From: Ciceribacter sp. T2.26MG-112.2
GTDB lineage: Bacteria > Pseudomonadota > Alphaproteobacteria > Rhizobiales > Rhizobiaceae
Length of the DNA: 64,000 nucleotides
NCBI RefSeq assembly: GCF_900492205.1
Contig: NZ_UEYQ01000006.1
Location: 147,820-211,819, forward strand
Direction: 5' to 3'
How positions within the stretch are numbered: position 1 is the first letter of the stretch; each line of letters begins with the position of its first letter. Below the pieces are notes generated by a model. That model saw only the letters and a program-made list of their open reading frames with translations, was not told the DNA's origin and searched no databases. Both the position numbers and the translations under genes were made by a program. This document shows, in pieces, positions 52,632 to 62,595 of the stretch.

Positions 52632-53402
52632 ATGTCTTCGTTCGCGTTCAACAGGACAGCTGTCAAAGTGGCATCCGACCTCTCTTATCCCAATCTTCTT
52701 CCATTGTTCGAGGCGGTTTCCCTGAAGAACGCGCAGCTTCAGCAGGCCATCCGCGTCGGTGACGATCATCTCGTCAGGCTCCTCGACCGGGAACTTGATC
52801 CGCTGATCGCGTCCGTCGTCGATTATCACGCCCGCGACATGGCGGAGATCCATATGCAGTTGCGCTTCGTCGGGAACCTCATTCGCGAGGACGCCGACGA
52901 CCGATCCTGCGTCCAGCGGCACGCGGCCGTACTTTCCATTCTTCTGGATCGCTATTTCGGCGACAGCGAGCGGCAGGCGCTACCGCAAACTGCGGCGGAA
53001 AACGTCGGTTTCACCGCGCGTTTGGAAGGCGAGGACGGTTACCTCAACGAGTCGATTCTCGACAGCATGCCCGACCGTGTCGCGGTGGTCACGCTCGACT
53101 ATCGCTATCTCTATGCCAATCGCGCCCATGCAGACCTGCTGGCGGCGACCCAACTCGAACTGGTCGGGCGCAATCTGTTCGATTTCGTCGACGATGGGAC
53201 GGTTGCCCAGGAAATTCGCCAACAGCTCGGCCGGTGCTTCTCCGGTGAACGGTCGGAAGTCTCCTTTGGGTGGAGAGAGGTTGGACAGGGGTTGGCCGTT
53301 CAGGGGCGCGCCGCGCCCTTGCGCTCACCGCGGGGCGACGTGATCGGTGCGATCATGACGCTGCTGGACGAGCATCGCCTGGCGGACGGCATCGCTGCCT
53401 GA
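52632..53402 (+). CDS. PAS-domain protein of unknown role
   Basis: A 256-residue soluble protein. The first 125 residues are helical (SLKNAQLQQAIRVGDDHLVR, then DRELDPLIASVVDYHARDMA), and residues about 140-250 form a PAS domain (LDSMPDRVAVVTLDYRYLYA, then LVGRNLFDFVDDGTVAQEIR). No output domain follows, so it may act through a partner. ATG 52632 is tentative; an ATG at 52584 and one at 52536 are in frame. Its location beside the hemerythrin and cbb3 genes hints at a redox or oxygen role, but that is inference only. Confidence 0.72.
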   Translation: MSSFAFNRTAVKVASDLSYPNLLPLFEAVSLKNAQLQQAIRVGDDHLVRLLDRELDPLIASVVDYHARDMAEIHMQLRFVGNLIREDADDRSCVQRHAAVLSILLDRYFGDSERQALPQTAAENVGFTARLEGEDGYLNESILDSMPDRVAVVTLDYRYLYANRAHADLLAATQLELVGRNLFDFVDDGTVAQEIRQQLGRCFSGERSEVSFGWREVGQGLAVQGRAAPLRSPRGDVIGAIMTLLDEHRLADGIAA

Positions 53403-53467
53403 GCCTGCGGGCCGGGGATTCGCGCTCGCCATTGGGACAAGCACTTTTTCGGGGGAGGGTATTAAGG

Positions 53468-53992
53468 TCAGTTTTGGCCGTTAAGCCCGATATCGTCTGG
53501 CAGGCGCTGCAGGAGGTATTCGCGCTCAAAGGCGATGTGGCGCCGGATGCCCTCGAAGAATCCGCGCAGCATGTAACCCACGGCTTCCATGTTCACGGCG
53601 CTGCCGGAACCGAGTTTCAACAAGGCGTCGGTCAGTTCCTCGGCGAAACATTCGTCCTCGAAATGCTCGAATTTCAGTCGGTCGAGGGTCTCGCGCAGGT
53701 GGTCCAGGTTCTGGCTGGAGCTTTCGAGCCAGGGGTAGAGGATGTTCTCCTCATAGTGATGCACGCCCTTGATCAGCGGGCCGAGCGATTTTGCCGCGTA
53801 GATGCATTTTTGCCTGTTGACGTTGGCCGGTAGTGAATCGGCGATCTCCTCCAGCTCGCCGCACAGCGCCAACTGCTCCTCGTGCGCCCCGCGCAGCCAG
53901 GCAAGGGAACGGCGGCAGGGATTGGCGATGCCGTCCGGAACAAACTGTTTCGCGATGTTTTCCGGGTGTTTGTCCATTGATTTCGCCTGCAT
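53468..53992 (-). CDS. hemerythrin-like HHE-domain protein
   Basis: A 174-residue helical protein with HHE cation-binding ligands: WLRGAHEEQLALCGELEEIA, IKGVHHYEENILYPWLE, LKFEHFEDECFAEEL and IRRHIAFEREYLLQRL. Such proteins bind a di-iron centre and respond to oxygen, nitric oxide or iron. GGGAGAACGGCA precedes ATG 53992. It diverges from fixN across 286 bases that contain a perfect anaerobox, so it may be co-regulated. Confidence 0.9.
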   Translation of the reverse strand: MQAKSMDKHPENIAKQFVPDGIANPCRRSLAWLRGAHEEQLALCGELEEIADSLPANVNRQKCIYAAKSLGPLIKGVHHYEENILYPWLESSSQNLDHLRETLDRLKFEHFEDECFAEELTDALLKLGSGSAVNMEAVGYMLRGFFEGIRRHIAFEREYLLQRLPDDIGLNGQN

Positions 53993-54162
53993 TGCCGTTC
54001 TCCCGAGCTTTCGTTCTCGTCCGGGTCGGAATCCGCCGGACGCTCCTGCCCAAAAATAGTCTGTCCCCTCGGGATGCGATGTGATGACGCATGGTATCGA
54101 GGCTGCAAATCGCAGATTGGAAAGCTTAATCGCATTGTTCCGTAATTCAGTCCCCGCTTGCA

Positions 54163-54176
54163 TTGATTTGGATCAA
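54163..54176. promoter_or_regulatory. perfect anaerobox (FNR/FixK site) upstream of fixNOQP
   Basis: TTGATTTGGATCAA is a full match to TTGAT-N4-ATCAA. Its centre is about 109 bases before the fixN start and 177 bases from the divergent hemerythrin-like start. Confidence 0.92.
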
Positions 54177-54278
54177 GGTGGATTGTCAGCCGGAATGCGA
54201 ACTCTGCACACGAAGCGGAGGGAATCCCTGCGGGGGGTCCGTTCGTGAATGATCAGCAAGCGTTGGGGGATACCAACA

Positions 54279-55907
54279 ATGAATTACACGTTAGAAACAA
54301 TGGTGATGGCGGTTCTTGCCTTCGCCGCGCTGCTCGGGGTCGCCTTTGCCCACGACAGCCTGTTCGCGGCTCACATGTGGGTCGCGTTCTTCGTGCTGGC
54401 CGCCGGCACCATCGTCATGCTTCGTCGCATGAAGTTCGCACCGGTCAACGTCAAGACTACCGCACAGATCAAGTCGGAATACTTTGACGAAGTCGTCAAG
54501 TACGGCGTGATCGCCACGGTGTTCTGGGGCGTGGTCGGCTTCCTTGTCGGCGTCGTGGTGGCGCTGCAACTCGCCTTCCCGGATCTCAACCTCGAGCCGT
54601 GGTTCAACTTCGGCCGGATGCGTCCGCTGCACACCTCGGCCGTCATTTTCGCCTTTGGCGGCAACGCGCTGATCGCCACCTCCTTCTATGTCGTGCAGCG
54701 CACCTCGCGCCAGCGGCTGTTCGGCGGTTCGCTCGGCTGGTTCGTCTTCTGGGGCTATCAGCTGTTCATCGTCATGGCGGCGACCGGCTATCTTCTCGGC
54801 ATTACCCAGAGCCGCGAATATGCCGAACCGGAATGGTATGTCGACATCTGGCTGACCATCGTCTGGGTCGCCTACCTGATCAGCTTCCTCGGCACGATCA
54901 TGACCCGGCGCGAAAGCCACATCTATGTGGCCAACTGGTTCTACCTGTCATTCATCGTCACCATCGCCATGCTGCATATCGTCAACAACCTGGCGATCCC
55001 TGTCTCGTTCCTCGGCGTGAAGAGCTACTCGGCCTTCTCCGGCGTTCAGGACGCGCTGACCCAGTGGTGGTACGGCCATAACGCGGTGGGCTTCTTCCTC
55101 ACGGCCGGCTTCCTCGGCATGATGTATTATTTCGTGCCCAAGCAGGCCGGTCGCCCGGTCTATTCCTACCGCCTGTCGATCATCCACTTCTGGGCACTGA
55201 TCTTCATGTACATCTGGGCCGGCCCGCACCACCTGCACTACACGGCTCTGCCGGACTGGGCGCAGACGCTCGGCATGGTCTTCTCCATCATGCTGTGGAT
55301 GCCCTCCTGGGGCGGCATGATCAACGGTCTGATGACGCTCTCGGGCGCCTGGGACAAGATCCGCACCGACCCGATCATCCGCATGATGGTCATCGCCATC
55401 GCCTTCTACGGCATGTCGACCTTCGAAGGTCCGATGATGTCGATCAAGGCCGTCAACTCGCTCAGCCACTACACCGACTGGACGATCGGTCACGTCCATT
55501 CCGGCGCTCTCGGCTGGGTCGGCATGATCACCTTCGGTGCCGTCTACTACCTGACGCCGAAGCTGTGGAACCGCAACCGGCTCTACTCGATGCGCATGGT
55601 CAACTGGCACTTCTGGCTCGCAACCCTCGGCATCGTCATCTACGCGGCCGTTCTGTGGGTCGCCGGCATCCAGCAGGGTCTGATGTGGCGTGAATACGAC
55701 GAGCAGGGCTTCCTGGTCTATTCGTTCGCCGAGTCGGTCGCCGCCATGTACCCCTACTACGTGCTGCGCGCCGTCGGCGGTGCCATGTACCTCGTCGGTG
55801 GGATCATCATGGCCTACAACGTGCTCATGACGATCCTCGGCTACGAGCGTCAGGAATCGCCGATCCCGGGCTCCGTCGCCCCCGCCGCCGTCCAGCCGGC
55901 TGAATGA
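54279..55907 (+). CDS. ccoN: CcoN/FixN, cbb3-type cytochrome oxidase catalytic subunit I
   Basis: A 542-residue integral membrane heme-copper oxidase subunit with about twelve hydrophobic segments. Heme and CuB ligands lie in [55 protein letters not shown] and [17 protein letters not shown]. It is the high-affinity oxidase used under microaerobic conditions and in symbiosis. ATG 54279 gives [11 protein letters not shown]; upstream ATG 54249 is less likely. First of fixNOQP. Confidence 0.98.
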   Translation: MNYTLETMVMAVLAFAALLGVAFAHDSLFAAHMWVAFFVLAAGTIVMLRRMKFAPVNVKTTAQIKSEYFDEVVKYGVIATVFWGVVGFLVGVVVALQLAFPDLNLEPWFNFGRMRPLHTSAVIFAFGGNALIATSFYVVQRTSRQRLFGGSLGWFVFWGYQLFIVMAATGYLLGITQSREYAEPEWYVDIWLTIVWVAYLISFLGTIMTRRESHIYVANWFYLSFIVTIAMLHIVNNLAIPVSFLGVKSYSAFSGVQDALTQWWYGHNAVGFFLTAGFLGMMYYFVPKQAGRPVYSYRLSIIHFWALIFMYIWAGPHHLHYTALPDWAQTLGMVFSIMLWMPSWGGMINGLMTLSGAWDKIRTDPIIRMMVIAIAFYGMSTFEGPMMSIKAVNSLSHYTDWTIGHVHSGALGWVGMITFGAVYYLTPKLWNRNRLYSMRMVNWHFWLATLGIVIYAAVLWVAGIQQGLMWREYDEQGFLVYSFAESVAAMYPYYVLRAVGGAMYLVGGIIMAYNVLMTILGYERQESPIPGSVAPAAVQPAE

Positions 55908-55921
55908 GAGGAAGGCTATCC

Positions 55922-56653
55922 ATGTCTATTCTTGATAAACACCAAATCCTCGAGAAGAACTCCAGCCTTCTCCTTCTCGGCTCCCTGCTGGTCGTCTCGA
56001 TCGGCGGCATCGTGGAAATCGCACCGCTCTTCTACCTTGAGAACACCATCGAAAAGGTAGAGGGCATGCGACCCTACGCGCCGCTCGAACTGGCCGGCCG
56101 CAACATCTACATCCGCGAGGGCTGCTACGTCTGTCACAGCCAGATGATCCGTCCGTTCCGCGACGAAGTGGAGCGCTATGGTCACTATTCGCTGGCCGCG
56201 GAATCGATGTACGACCATCCGTTCCAGTGGGGTTCCAAGCGTACGGGTCCGGATCTGGCCCGTGTCGGCGATCGCTATTCGAACGAGTGGCACGTCCAGC
56301 ACTTGACCGAGCCGCGCGACGTCGTGCCGGAATCGATCATGCCGAGCTACGCCTTCCTCAAGACGACGCCGCTCAAGATCTCCAACGTCCAGATGGAGCT
56401 GAAGGCCAACCGCACCGTCGGTGTACCCTATAGCGACGAGATGCTGGAAAATGCCGAGGCGGACCTTGCCGCCCAGGCCGATCCGAACGCGGACACCGAG
56501 GGCCTGCTGGCTCGCTATCCGAAGGCCAAGGTCGGCGACTTCGACGGCAATCCCGCCGCACTGACGGAGATGGACGCGCTCGTCGCCTATCTCCAGATGC
56601 TCGGCACGCTGGTCGATTTCACCACCTATGACGACGCCACCGGCTATCGCTGA
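55922..56653 (+). CDS. ccoO: CcoO/FixO, cbb3 oxidase monoheme cytochrome c subunit
   Basis: A 243-residue membrane-anchored cytochrome c. One N-terminal transmembrane segment ([20 protein letters not shown]) is followed by the heme site CYVCH at 68-72 and Met ligand region in [26 protein letters not shown] precedes ATG 55922. It relays electrons from FixP to FixN. Confidence 0.97.
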   Translation: MSILDKHQILEKNSSLLLLGSLLVVSIGGIVEIAPLFYLENTIEKVEGMRPYAPLELAGRNIYIREGCYVCHSQMIRPFRDEVERYGHYSLAAESMYDHPFQWGSKRTGPDLARVGDRYSNEWHVQHLTEPRDVVPESIMPSYAFLKTTPLKISNVQMELKANRTVGVPYSDEMLENAEADLAAQADPNADTEGLLARYPKAKVGDFDGNPAALTEMDALVAYLQMLGTLVDFTTYDDATGYR

Positions 56654-56665
56654 GGAGGGACGAAC

Positions 56666-56818
56666 ATGGAAACCTATACGGCCATGCGTCACTTCGCGGA
56701 CAGCTGGGGCCTGCTGGCGATGGCATTGTTCTTTGTCGGCGTCATCGTCTTCACCTTCCGGCCCGGCGGCAAGAAATCCGCCGACGAAGCGGCAAGCATC
56801 CCCCTCAAGGAGGACTAA
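56666..56818 (+). CDS. ccoQ: CcoQ/FixQ, small cbb3 oxidase subunit
   Basis: A 50-residue protein starting METYTAMRHFADSWGLLAMA, with one transmembrane helix (about residues 14-31), followed by FRPGGKKSADEA and an acidic end. This is the normal FixQ size and design. GAGGAGGGACGAAC precedes ATG 56666. It lies 12 bases after fixO and 3 bases before fixP, and stabilises the oxidase. Confidence 0.93.
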   Translation: METYTAMRHFADSWGLLAMALFFVGVIVFTFRPGGKKSADEAASIPLKED

Positions 56819-56821
56819 GAG

Positions 56822-57685
56822 ATGTCTGAGAAACATATTGACGAAATCAGTGGCGTCGAAACCACTGGCCATGAGTGGGACGGAATCCGCGAACTCAACA
56901 ACCCGATGCCGCGCTGGTGGGTGTGGACCTTCTACATGACCATCGTCTGGGCGATTGGCTACACGATCGCCTATCCGGCCTGGCCGTTGCTCAAGGAAAA
57001 CACCAAGGGCTTGCTCGGCTATTCCAGCCGTGCAGAGGTGGCAGCCGAGCTTGGCGATGCCAAGGCCGCCCAGTCGGTCTATCTGGAGAAGATCGCCGCC
57101 ATGCCGCTTGCCGAGATCGTTGCTGATCCGGCATTGGCCCAGTTCGCAACGGCCGGCGGCGCTGCCGCCTTCAAGGTCAACTGCTCGCCGTGCCACGGCT
57201 CGGGCGCGCAGGGCGGTGCCGGCTATCCGAACCTCAACGACGACGACTGGCTGTGGGGTGGCGATCTCGAAGCGATCCAGACCACGCTTGCCCATGGCAT
57301 TCGCTATGAAGGCGATGCCGACACGCGCGTCTCCGAAATGCCGGCCTTTGCCGACATTCTGGATGCCGAGCAGATCAAGCAGGTTGCGGCCTATGTCATC
57401 AGCCTGACGGGTACGCCGGCCGATGCCGCCATGGTCGAACCCGGCAAGACCGTGTTCGCCGAAAACTGCGCCTCCTGTCACGGCGAAGACGCCAAGGGCG
57501 GTCGCGATTTCGGTGCGCCCAATCTCGCCGATGCCATCTGGCTGAGGGTGGGCGACGAGGCCGGCATTGCCCAGCAGGTCGCGGCTCCCAAGCATGGCGT
57601 CATGCCCGCCTGGGGCGCCCGCCTCGGCGATGCGACCGTCAAGCAGCTGGCCGTCTACGTTCACTCGCTCGGCGGCGGCGAATAA
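56822..57685 (+). CDS. ccoP: CcoP/FixP, cbb3 oxidase diheme cytochrome c subunit
   Basis: A 287-residue membrane-anchored diheme cytochrome. N-terminal GHEWDGIRELNNPMPRWWVW leads into one transmembrane helix (about 33-55). Heme sites are CSPCH at 121-125 and CASCH at 216-220. It takes electrons from the bc1 complex or soluble cytochrome c. AAGGAGGACTAAGAG precedes ATG 56822. A hairpin terminator follows. Confidence 0.97.
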   Translation: MSEKHIDEISGVETTGHEWDGIRELNNPMPRWWVWTFYMTIVWAIGYTIAYPAWPLLKENTKGLLGYSSRAEVAAELGDAKAAQSVYLEKIAAMPLAEIVADPALAQFATAGGAAAFKVNCSPCHGSGAQGGAGYPNLNDDDWLWGGDLEAIQTTLAHGIRYEGDADTRVSEMPAFADILDAEQIKQVAAYVISLTGTPADAAMVEPGKTVFAENCASCHGEDAKGGRDFGAPNLADAIWLRVGDEAGIAQQVAAPKHGVMPAWGARLGDATVKQLAVYVHSLGGGE

Positions 57686-57697
57686 AGCGACACGGGC

Positions 57698-57720
57698 GAC
57701 GGCCTTTCGAGGCCGTCGTC
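57698..57720 (+). terminator. hairpin terminator after fixNOQP
   Basis: GACGGCCT (57698-57705), TTCG loop, AGGCCGTC (57710-57717), then GTCCTTCG. An 8-bp stem with a UUCG tetraloop and a weak T tract. Confidence 0.65.
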
Positions 57721-57889
57721 CTTCGACCGCCGGGCAATATGCCGCAATCGACCACGCCGGCCGGCGTGGTCTTTTGTTTCGCGGATAAACACCCGGATAA
57801 AAGAGCCGAGCCCGCAGATCCGGGCAGGAACAGCCCACGAACCGTGATTTTTAATGCAAACAGTTCGCATTGCGACGCTTCGCCGCTGC

Positions 57890-57903
57890 TTGATATAAGT
57901 CAA
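57890..57903. promoter_or_regulatory. anaerobox (FNR/FixK site) upstream of fixG
   Basis: TTGATATAAGTCAA matches TTGAT-N4-ATCAA with one change, identical in form to the fnrN/hemN site. Centred about 60 bases before the fixG start, so fixGHIS probably has its own low-oxygen promoter. Confidence 0.85.
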
Positions 57904-57955
57904 GGTAGGGTATGGTGGCGCATGGGAGAAGAGCCCTAGGAATAGAGGTCCATCG

Positions 57956-59542
57956 ATGAATCTTCAATCTGAGAACAACAGGGCGGGCGAACCCGTCGAA
58001 GTCGAGCGCCACGAGGCCGAACCGGTCATGTCGGCAAAGGTGCGCCGCCCGCTCTACGAGGCGCGCAAGAAGATTTTTCCGAAACGGGCCGAGGGGCGTT
58101 TTCGCCAGTTCAAGTGGCTGGTCATGCTGGTCACGCTGGGCATCTACTACCTGACGCCGTGGCTGCGCTGGGATCGTGGCCCCTATGCTCCGGACCAGGC
58201 GGTCCTCATCGATCTCGCCCACCGGCGCTTCTACTTCTTCTTCATCGAAATCTGGCCGCAGGAGTTCTTTTTCGTCGCCGGCCTGCTGGTGATGGCGGGC
58301 TTCGGCTTGTTCCTGATTACCTCCGCCGTCGGCCGCGCCTGGTGCGGCTATACCTGTCCGCAGACGGTCTGGGTCGATCTCTTCCTGGTGGTGGAACGTG
58401 CCATCGAAGGTGATCGCAACGCCCGGATGAAGCTGGAGACCGCGCCCTGGACCTTCGACAAGATCGCCAAGCGCGTTTCCAAGCACGCCATATGGCTGGT
58501 GATCGCGGTCGCCACCGGTGGTGCCTGGATCTTCTATTTCGCCGATGCGCCGACGCTGGCCGTCGACTTTGCCACCGGCTATGCGCAGCCAGTCGCCTAC
58601 ATCACCGTCGCCGTGCTCACGGCCACGACCTATGTCTTCGGCGGTCTGATGCGCGAGCAGGTGTGCGTCTACATGTGCCCCTGGCCGCGCATCCAGGCGG
58701 CCATGCTGGATGAGAATTCGCTGGTCGTCACCTATAACGACTGGCGCGGCGAGCCGCGCACCCGCGGGTCGAAGAAGGCGGCGGCCGCGGGCCTTGCCGT
58801 CGGCGACTGCGTCGACTGCAATGCCTGCGTGGCCGTCTGTCCGATGGGCATCGACATCCGCGACGGCCAGCAGCTCGAATGCATTACCTGCGCCCTGTGC
58901 ATCGACGCCTGCGACAGCGTCATGGACAAGATCGGCAAGCCGCGTGGTCTGATCGCCTATGCGACACTCGACGAATACCAGGGCAATATGGCGCTCGCCA
59001 CCGCCGGCGGCACCACGCCGATCGACCCGCACAAGGTGCGTGACGCCAACGGCAACTTCGTCGATACCATTCGTCACTTCGACTGGAAGATCATCTTCCG
59101 CCCGCGCACGCTCCTTTACATGGGCGTCTGGAGCGCGGTCGGTATCGGCCTGCTCGTGGCGCTGCTCAGCCGCGACCGGCTCGAGGTCAATGTCCTGCAC
59201 GACCGCAACCCGCAATTTGTGCTGGAGTCCGATGGTTCCATTCGCAATGGCTACACCGTCCGCATCTTGAACATGATCCCGCAACCGCGCACTATCAGCG
59301 TGTCGCTCGATGGTTTGCCGGATGCGACGATGAAGGTGAATGGTGTGACGGAAGAACAGGTCCGCACGTTCTCGGTCTCGGCCGAACCGGACCAGGCCAC
59401 CACTCTCAAGGTCTTCGTCACCCTTCCGGCCGGCCGGCTGGAGGAGCAGGCCGAGGACTTCGAATTCGTCGTGAAGGACGAAGGCGGCGACGAGCAGGAC
59501 ACCTATGACGCCGTCTTCTTCGGCCCGGCAGCAAGGAAATGA
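57956..59542 (+). CDS. ccoG: CcoG/FixG, cbb3 oxidase accessory ferredoxin-like membrane protein
   Basis: A 528-residue protein with about five transmembrane segments, cysteine motifs RAWCGYTCPQTVW and EQVCVYMCPWPRIQ, and a two-cluster [4Fe-4S] ferredoxin domain (CVDCNACVAVCPMGIDI, then CITCALCIDACDSVMDK). The C-terminal part is an Ig-like periplasmic domain. CcoG is thought to reduce copper for cbb3 assembly. AGAGGTCCATCG precedes ATG 57956. It overlaps fixH by 4 bases. Confidence 0.97.
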   Translation: MNLQSENNRAGEPVEVERHEAEPVMSAKVRRPLYEARKKIFPKRAEGRFRQFKWLVMLVTLGIYYLTPWLRWDRGPYAPDQAVLIDLAHRRFYFFFIEIWPQEFFFVAGLLVMAGFGLFLITSAVGRAWCGYTCPQTVWVDLFLVVERAIEGDRNARMKLETAPWTFDKIAKRVSKHAIWLVIAVATGGAWIFYFADAPTLAVDFATGYAQPVAYITVAVLTATTYVFGGLMREQVCVYMCPWPRIQAAMLDENSLVVTYNDWRGEPRTRGSKKAAAAGLAVGDCVDCNACVAVCPMGIDIRDGQQLECITCALCIDACDSVMDKIGKPRGLIAYATLDEYQGNMALATAGGTTPIDPHKVRDANGNFVDTIRHFDWKIIFRPRTLLYMGVWSAVGIGLLVALLSRDRLEVNVLHDRNPQFVLESDGSIRNGYTVRILNMIPQPRTISVSLDGLPDATMKVNGVTEEQVRTFSVSAEPDQATTLKVFVTLPAGRLEEQAEDFEFVVKDEGGDEQDTYDAVFFGPAARK

Positions 59543-60036
59543 CCATGCAGAGCGACAAGCCATCCTTCGTCTTCACCGGTTGGCACATGCTGGCGGCGAT
59601 GCTGCTGTTCTTCGGCACGATCATCACCGTCAACTTCACCATGGCCTACCTCGCGACCTCGACCTGGAGCGGGCTGGTGGTGAAGAACACCTACATCGCG
59701 AGCCAGGAATTCAACGGCAAGGCGGCGGGCATCCGCGCCATGCTGTCCACGGGCATCAAGGGCACGCTCGAGGTCACGGGCGACAACATCCGCTACGGTC
59801 TCGCCATGCCGGGCGATGCGCCGGTGCTGGCCGACAAGGTGACCGCCCACTTCAAGCGGCCGGTCGGCGAGCATCAGGATTTCGTCACGGAGCTCGAACC
59901 GGCCGGCGCGGGCATCTACGAGGCGTCTCGCCAGATCCTGCCCGGCCACTGGATCGTCGAGATCATCGCCGTCAAGGATGGTGAGACCATCATGCACGAA
60001 GCCAACCGCATCGCTGTGATCGGAGAGGGGAAATGA
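59539..60036 (+). CDS. ccoH: CcoH/FixH, cbb3 oxidase assembly protein
   Basis: A 165-residue membrane protein: one N-terminal transmembrane helix (GWHMLAAMLLFFGTIITVNF) and a periplasmic FixH domain (NTYIASQEFNGKAAGIRAML, then ILPGHWIVEIIA). It is needed for assembly of the cbb3 complex. It overlaps fixG and fixI by 4 bases each, so the group is translationally coupled. Confidence 0.95.
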   Translation: MTMQSDKPSFVFTGWHMLAAMLLFFGTIITVNFTMAYLATSTWSGLVVKNTYIASQEFNGKAAGIRAMLSTGIKGTLEVTGDNIRYGLAMPGDAPVLADKVTAHFKRPVGEHQDFVTELEPAGAGIYEASRQILPGHWIVEIIAVKDGETIMHEANRIAVIGEGK

Positions 60037-62339
60037 GCTGCTGCGCAGCGGGAACCGAAGGCGCGCTCGACATGGAGCGTGCGGGCCATGCCCTTCCGAC
60101 GGCGGAGGAGTTGAGGCTTGCAAGCCGGGATCTGGGGCAGGGGCTGCTTCAGACCGACCTCAGTGTTCCCGCCGTGCATTGCGGCACCTGCATCAGCACG
60201 ATCGAGCGGGCGCTGCGCGCCCGGCCGGAAGTGGAACGCGCCCGGGTCAATCTGTCGACCAAGCGCGTCTCCGTCGTCTGGAAGGATCAGATGGAGGGAG
60301 CCGCGACCGACCCGGTCGAGTTCGCCCGTGCCATCGCGGCGACCGGCTATGAATCGCATCTGTTCACCGCGGCGGAGGAGGCCTCCGACTCGCTGCGCAA
60401 CCAGTTGATCCGCGCCGTCGCCGTCTCGGGTTTCGCCGCGACCAACATCATGCTCTTGTCGGTTTCGGTCTGGTCGGGCGCCGACGCCTCGACCCGCGAC
60501 ATGTTCCACTGGATTTCGGCGATGATCGCTGCACCGGCCCTGATCTATGCCGGGCGGTTCTTCTACCAGTCCGCCTGGAATGCCCTGAAACACGGCCGCA
60601 GCAACATGGACGTGCCGATCGCCATCGGCATCACGCTCTCCTATTTCATCTCGCTGTGGGAGACGATCCACCACGGTGAGCACGCCTATTTCGACGCGAC
60701 GGCCTCCTTGCTGTTTTTCCTGCTGATCGGCCGCACGCTCGACCACATCATGCGCGACCGCGCCCGCTCGGCCATCAGCGGTCTGGCGCGGCTTTCTCCA
60801 CGCGGCGCCATGGTCGTGGCCAAAGACGGTTCGCGCGAATACCGGGCGCTGGAAGAGGTGCGCGTGGGAGATCGCGTCGCGGTCGCGGCCGGCGACCGTA
60901 TCCCGGTTGACGGCATGATCGTCATCGGCGCCAGCGACATGGATGTGTCGATCATCAACGGCGAGAGTGCGCCCCAGCAGGTCGCCATCGGCGATCCTGT
61001 CCAGGCGGGGACATTGAGCCTCACCGGTTCCCTGGTCATCGAGGCCACGGCGACGGCGAAGAATTCCTTCCTGGCCGAGGTCATCAACCTGATGGAGGCG
61101 GCGGAAGGTGGCCGGGCGCGCTATCGCCGGATCGCCGACCGCGCCGCGCAATATTATGCGCCCGCCGTGCATCTGACCGCGCTTTTCACCTTCTTCGGTT
61201 GGGGCTTCTACGACGGCGACTGGAAGCATGCGCTTCTGGTGGCCGTGGCGGTGCTGATCATTACCTGCCCTTGCGCGCTGGGTCTCGCCGTGCCGGTGGT
61301 GCAGGTCGTTGCGGCCGGCCGCCTGTTCAAGGCCGGCATCATGGTCAAGGACGGCTCCGCCATGGAGCGCTTGGCCGAGATCGATTCGATCGCCTTCGAC
61401 AAGACCGGCACGCTGACGCTCGGCAGGCCGCAACTCGTCGACGCCTCCGCGATCGATGCCGCCTCCTTCGCGATCGCCGCCGGACTTGCCCGACATTCCC
61501 GCCATCCTTTGTCGCAAGCCCTGTGGCGCGCGGCAACCGGACCCGTGCGAATGATTGATTCCGTTCGCGAAATTCCCGGCGCCGGTGTCGAGGCCGAAGG
61601 TCCGGAAGGCGTCTACCGCCTCGGCAGCCGCAAGTTCGCCTGCGCCGAAACCGCCTGCGAGGCGGGCGATCACGGCTATTCCGAGGTCGTGCTTTCGCTG
61701 GACGGCCGCGAACTCCAGGCGTTCCGTTTCGAAGACACGCTGCGACCGGGGGCTGAAAAGGCAATCGCGCGGCTCAAGGGCGAGGGGTTCTCGCTGGGCA
61801 TCCTGTCCGGCGACCGCGTCGGTGTCGTGTCCGCGCTGGCCAACCGCCTCGGCATCGACAACTGGAAGGCCGAGCTTGCGCCGCGCGACAAGGCGGAATT
61901 CTGCACCAGGGTTCAGGCCGAGGGCCACAAGCTGCTGATGGTCGGCGACGGTATCAATGATGCCCCGGCGCTTGCCGCCGCCCATGTATCGATCGCACCG
62001 GCGACGGCCGCCGATATCGGCCGCCAGGCGGCGGACTTCGTCTTCATGCGGCAGAACCTCGATTCGGTCGCCTTCGCCATCGAAGCCTCGCGCCGTGCCG
62101 GCCGCCTCATTCGCGAGAACTTCGCGCTGGCGATCGGCTACAACGTCATCGCCGTGCCGGTCGCCATTCTTGGCTATGCAACGCCGCTGATTGCCGCCGT
62201 CGCCATGTCGACCTCGTCCATCATCGTCGTCGTCAACGCGTTGCGACTCAATCGGCTGGCGCTGAAGGAGGATGCAGGCGTCGTCCAGCCGGCGGCGGGT
62301 GGCAGCTTTGCCGCCCCGAATGCGAGGCTTGCCTCATGA
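60033..62339 (+). CDS. ccoI: CcoI/FixI, copper-transporting P1B-type ATPase
   Basis: A 768-residue P-type ATPase. The N-terminal metal-binding domain has CGTC at residues 50-53; the transmembrane metal site is TCPCALGLAVP (about 410-420); phosphorylation Asp456 lies in AFDKTGTLTLG; and the hinge is MVGDGINDAPALAAAH. About eight transmembrane helices. It exports copper to the periplasm for the cbb3 oxidase. It overlaps fixS by 4 bases. Confidence 0.97.
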   Translation: MSCCAAGTEGALDMERAGHALPTAEELRLASRDLGQGLLQTDLSVPAVHCGTCISTIERALRARPEVERARVNLSTKRVSVVWKDQMEGAATDPVEFARAIAATGYESHLFTAAEEASDSLRNQLIRAVAVSGFAATNIMLLSVSVWSGADASTRDMFHWISAMIAAPALIYAGRFFYQSAWNALKHGRSNMDVPIAIGITLSYFISLWETIHHGEHAYFDATASLLFFLLIGRTLDHIMRDRARSAISGLARLSPRGAMVVAKDGSREYRALEEVRVGDRVAVAAGDRIPVDGMIVIGASDMDVSIINGESAPQQVAIGDPVQAGTLSLTGSLVIEATATAKNSFLAEVINLMEAAEGGRARYRRIADRAAQYYAPAVHLTALFTFFGWGFYDGDWKHALLVAVAVLIITCPCALGLAVPVVQVVAAGRLFKAGIMVKDGSAMERLAEIDSIAFDKTGTLTLGRPQLVDASAIDAASFAIAAGLARHSRHPLSQALWRAATGPVRMIDSVREIPGAGVEAEGPEGVYRLGSRKFACAETACEAGDHGYSEVVLSLDGRELQAFRFEDTLRPGAEKAIARLKGEGFSLGILSGDRVGVVSALANRLGIDNWKAELAPRDKAEFCTRVQAEGHKLLMVGDGINDAPALAAAHVSIAPATAADIGRQAADFVFMRQNLDSVAFAIEASRRAGRLIRENFALAIGYNVIAVPVAILGYATPLIAAVAMSTSSIIVVVNALRLNRLALKEDAGVVQPAAGGSFAAPNARLAS

Positions 62340-62491
62340 ACATGCTGATCTACCTGATCCCGATCGCCCTTTTCCTGGGCGGGCTCGGACTGTTCGCCTT
62401 TCTCTGGTCGTTGAAGAGCGGCCAATACGAGGATCTCGACGGCGCGGCCTGGCGGGTGCTCTCCGACGACGACGACAAGCCGGGCGATTGA
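62336..62491 (+). CDS. ccoS: CcoS/FixS, small cbb3 oxidase maturation protein
   Basis: A 51-residue protein starting MNMLIYLIPIALFLGGLGLF, with one transmembrane helix and the FixS pattern FLWSLKSGQYEDLDGAAWRV (given as about residues 22-41), ending with an acidic DDDDKPGD tail. It overlaps fixI by 4 bases. It is required for cofactor insertion into the cbb3 oxidase. Last gene of fixGHIS. Confidence 0.94.
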   Translation: MNMLIYLIPIALFLGGLGLFAFLWSLKSGQYEDLDGAAWRVLSDDDDKPGD

Positions 62492-62595
62492 TATCGCCCA
62501 CGGAATTTTGACCTCCGTCAATCGCCGGCGGCTTGTCCGCGTCGTTTGGGAGTGCCAAAAGGTGTTCCTCATCTATAGCATGCGACGAGGAACAC

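Noticed and set aside
57851..59563. Long minus-strand open frame (about 570 codons) opposite fixG
   Set aside because: It is a high-GC shadow frame: the plus strand encodes an unambiguous FixG with ferredoxin motifs, and the minus product is Arg/His/Asp-rich with no family pattern.
59916..61985. Long minus-strand open frame (about 689 codons) opposite fixI
   Set aside because: Antisense shadow of a clear P-type ATPase; composition is typical of reversed GC-rich codons.
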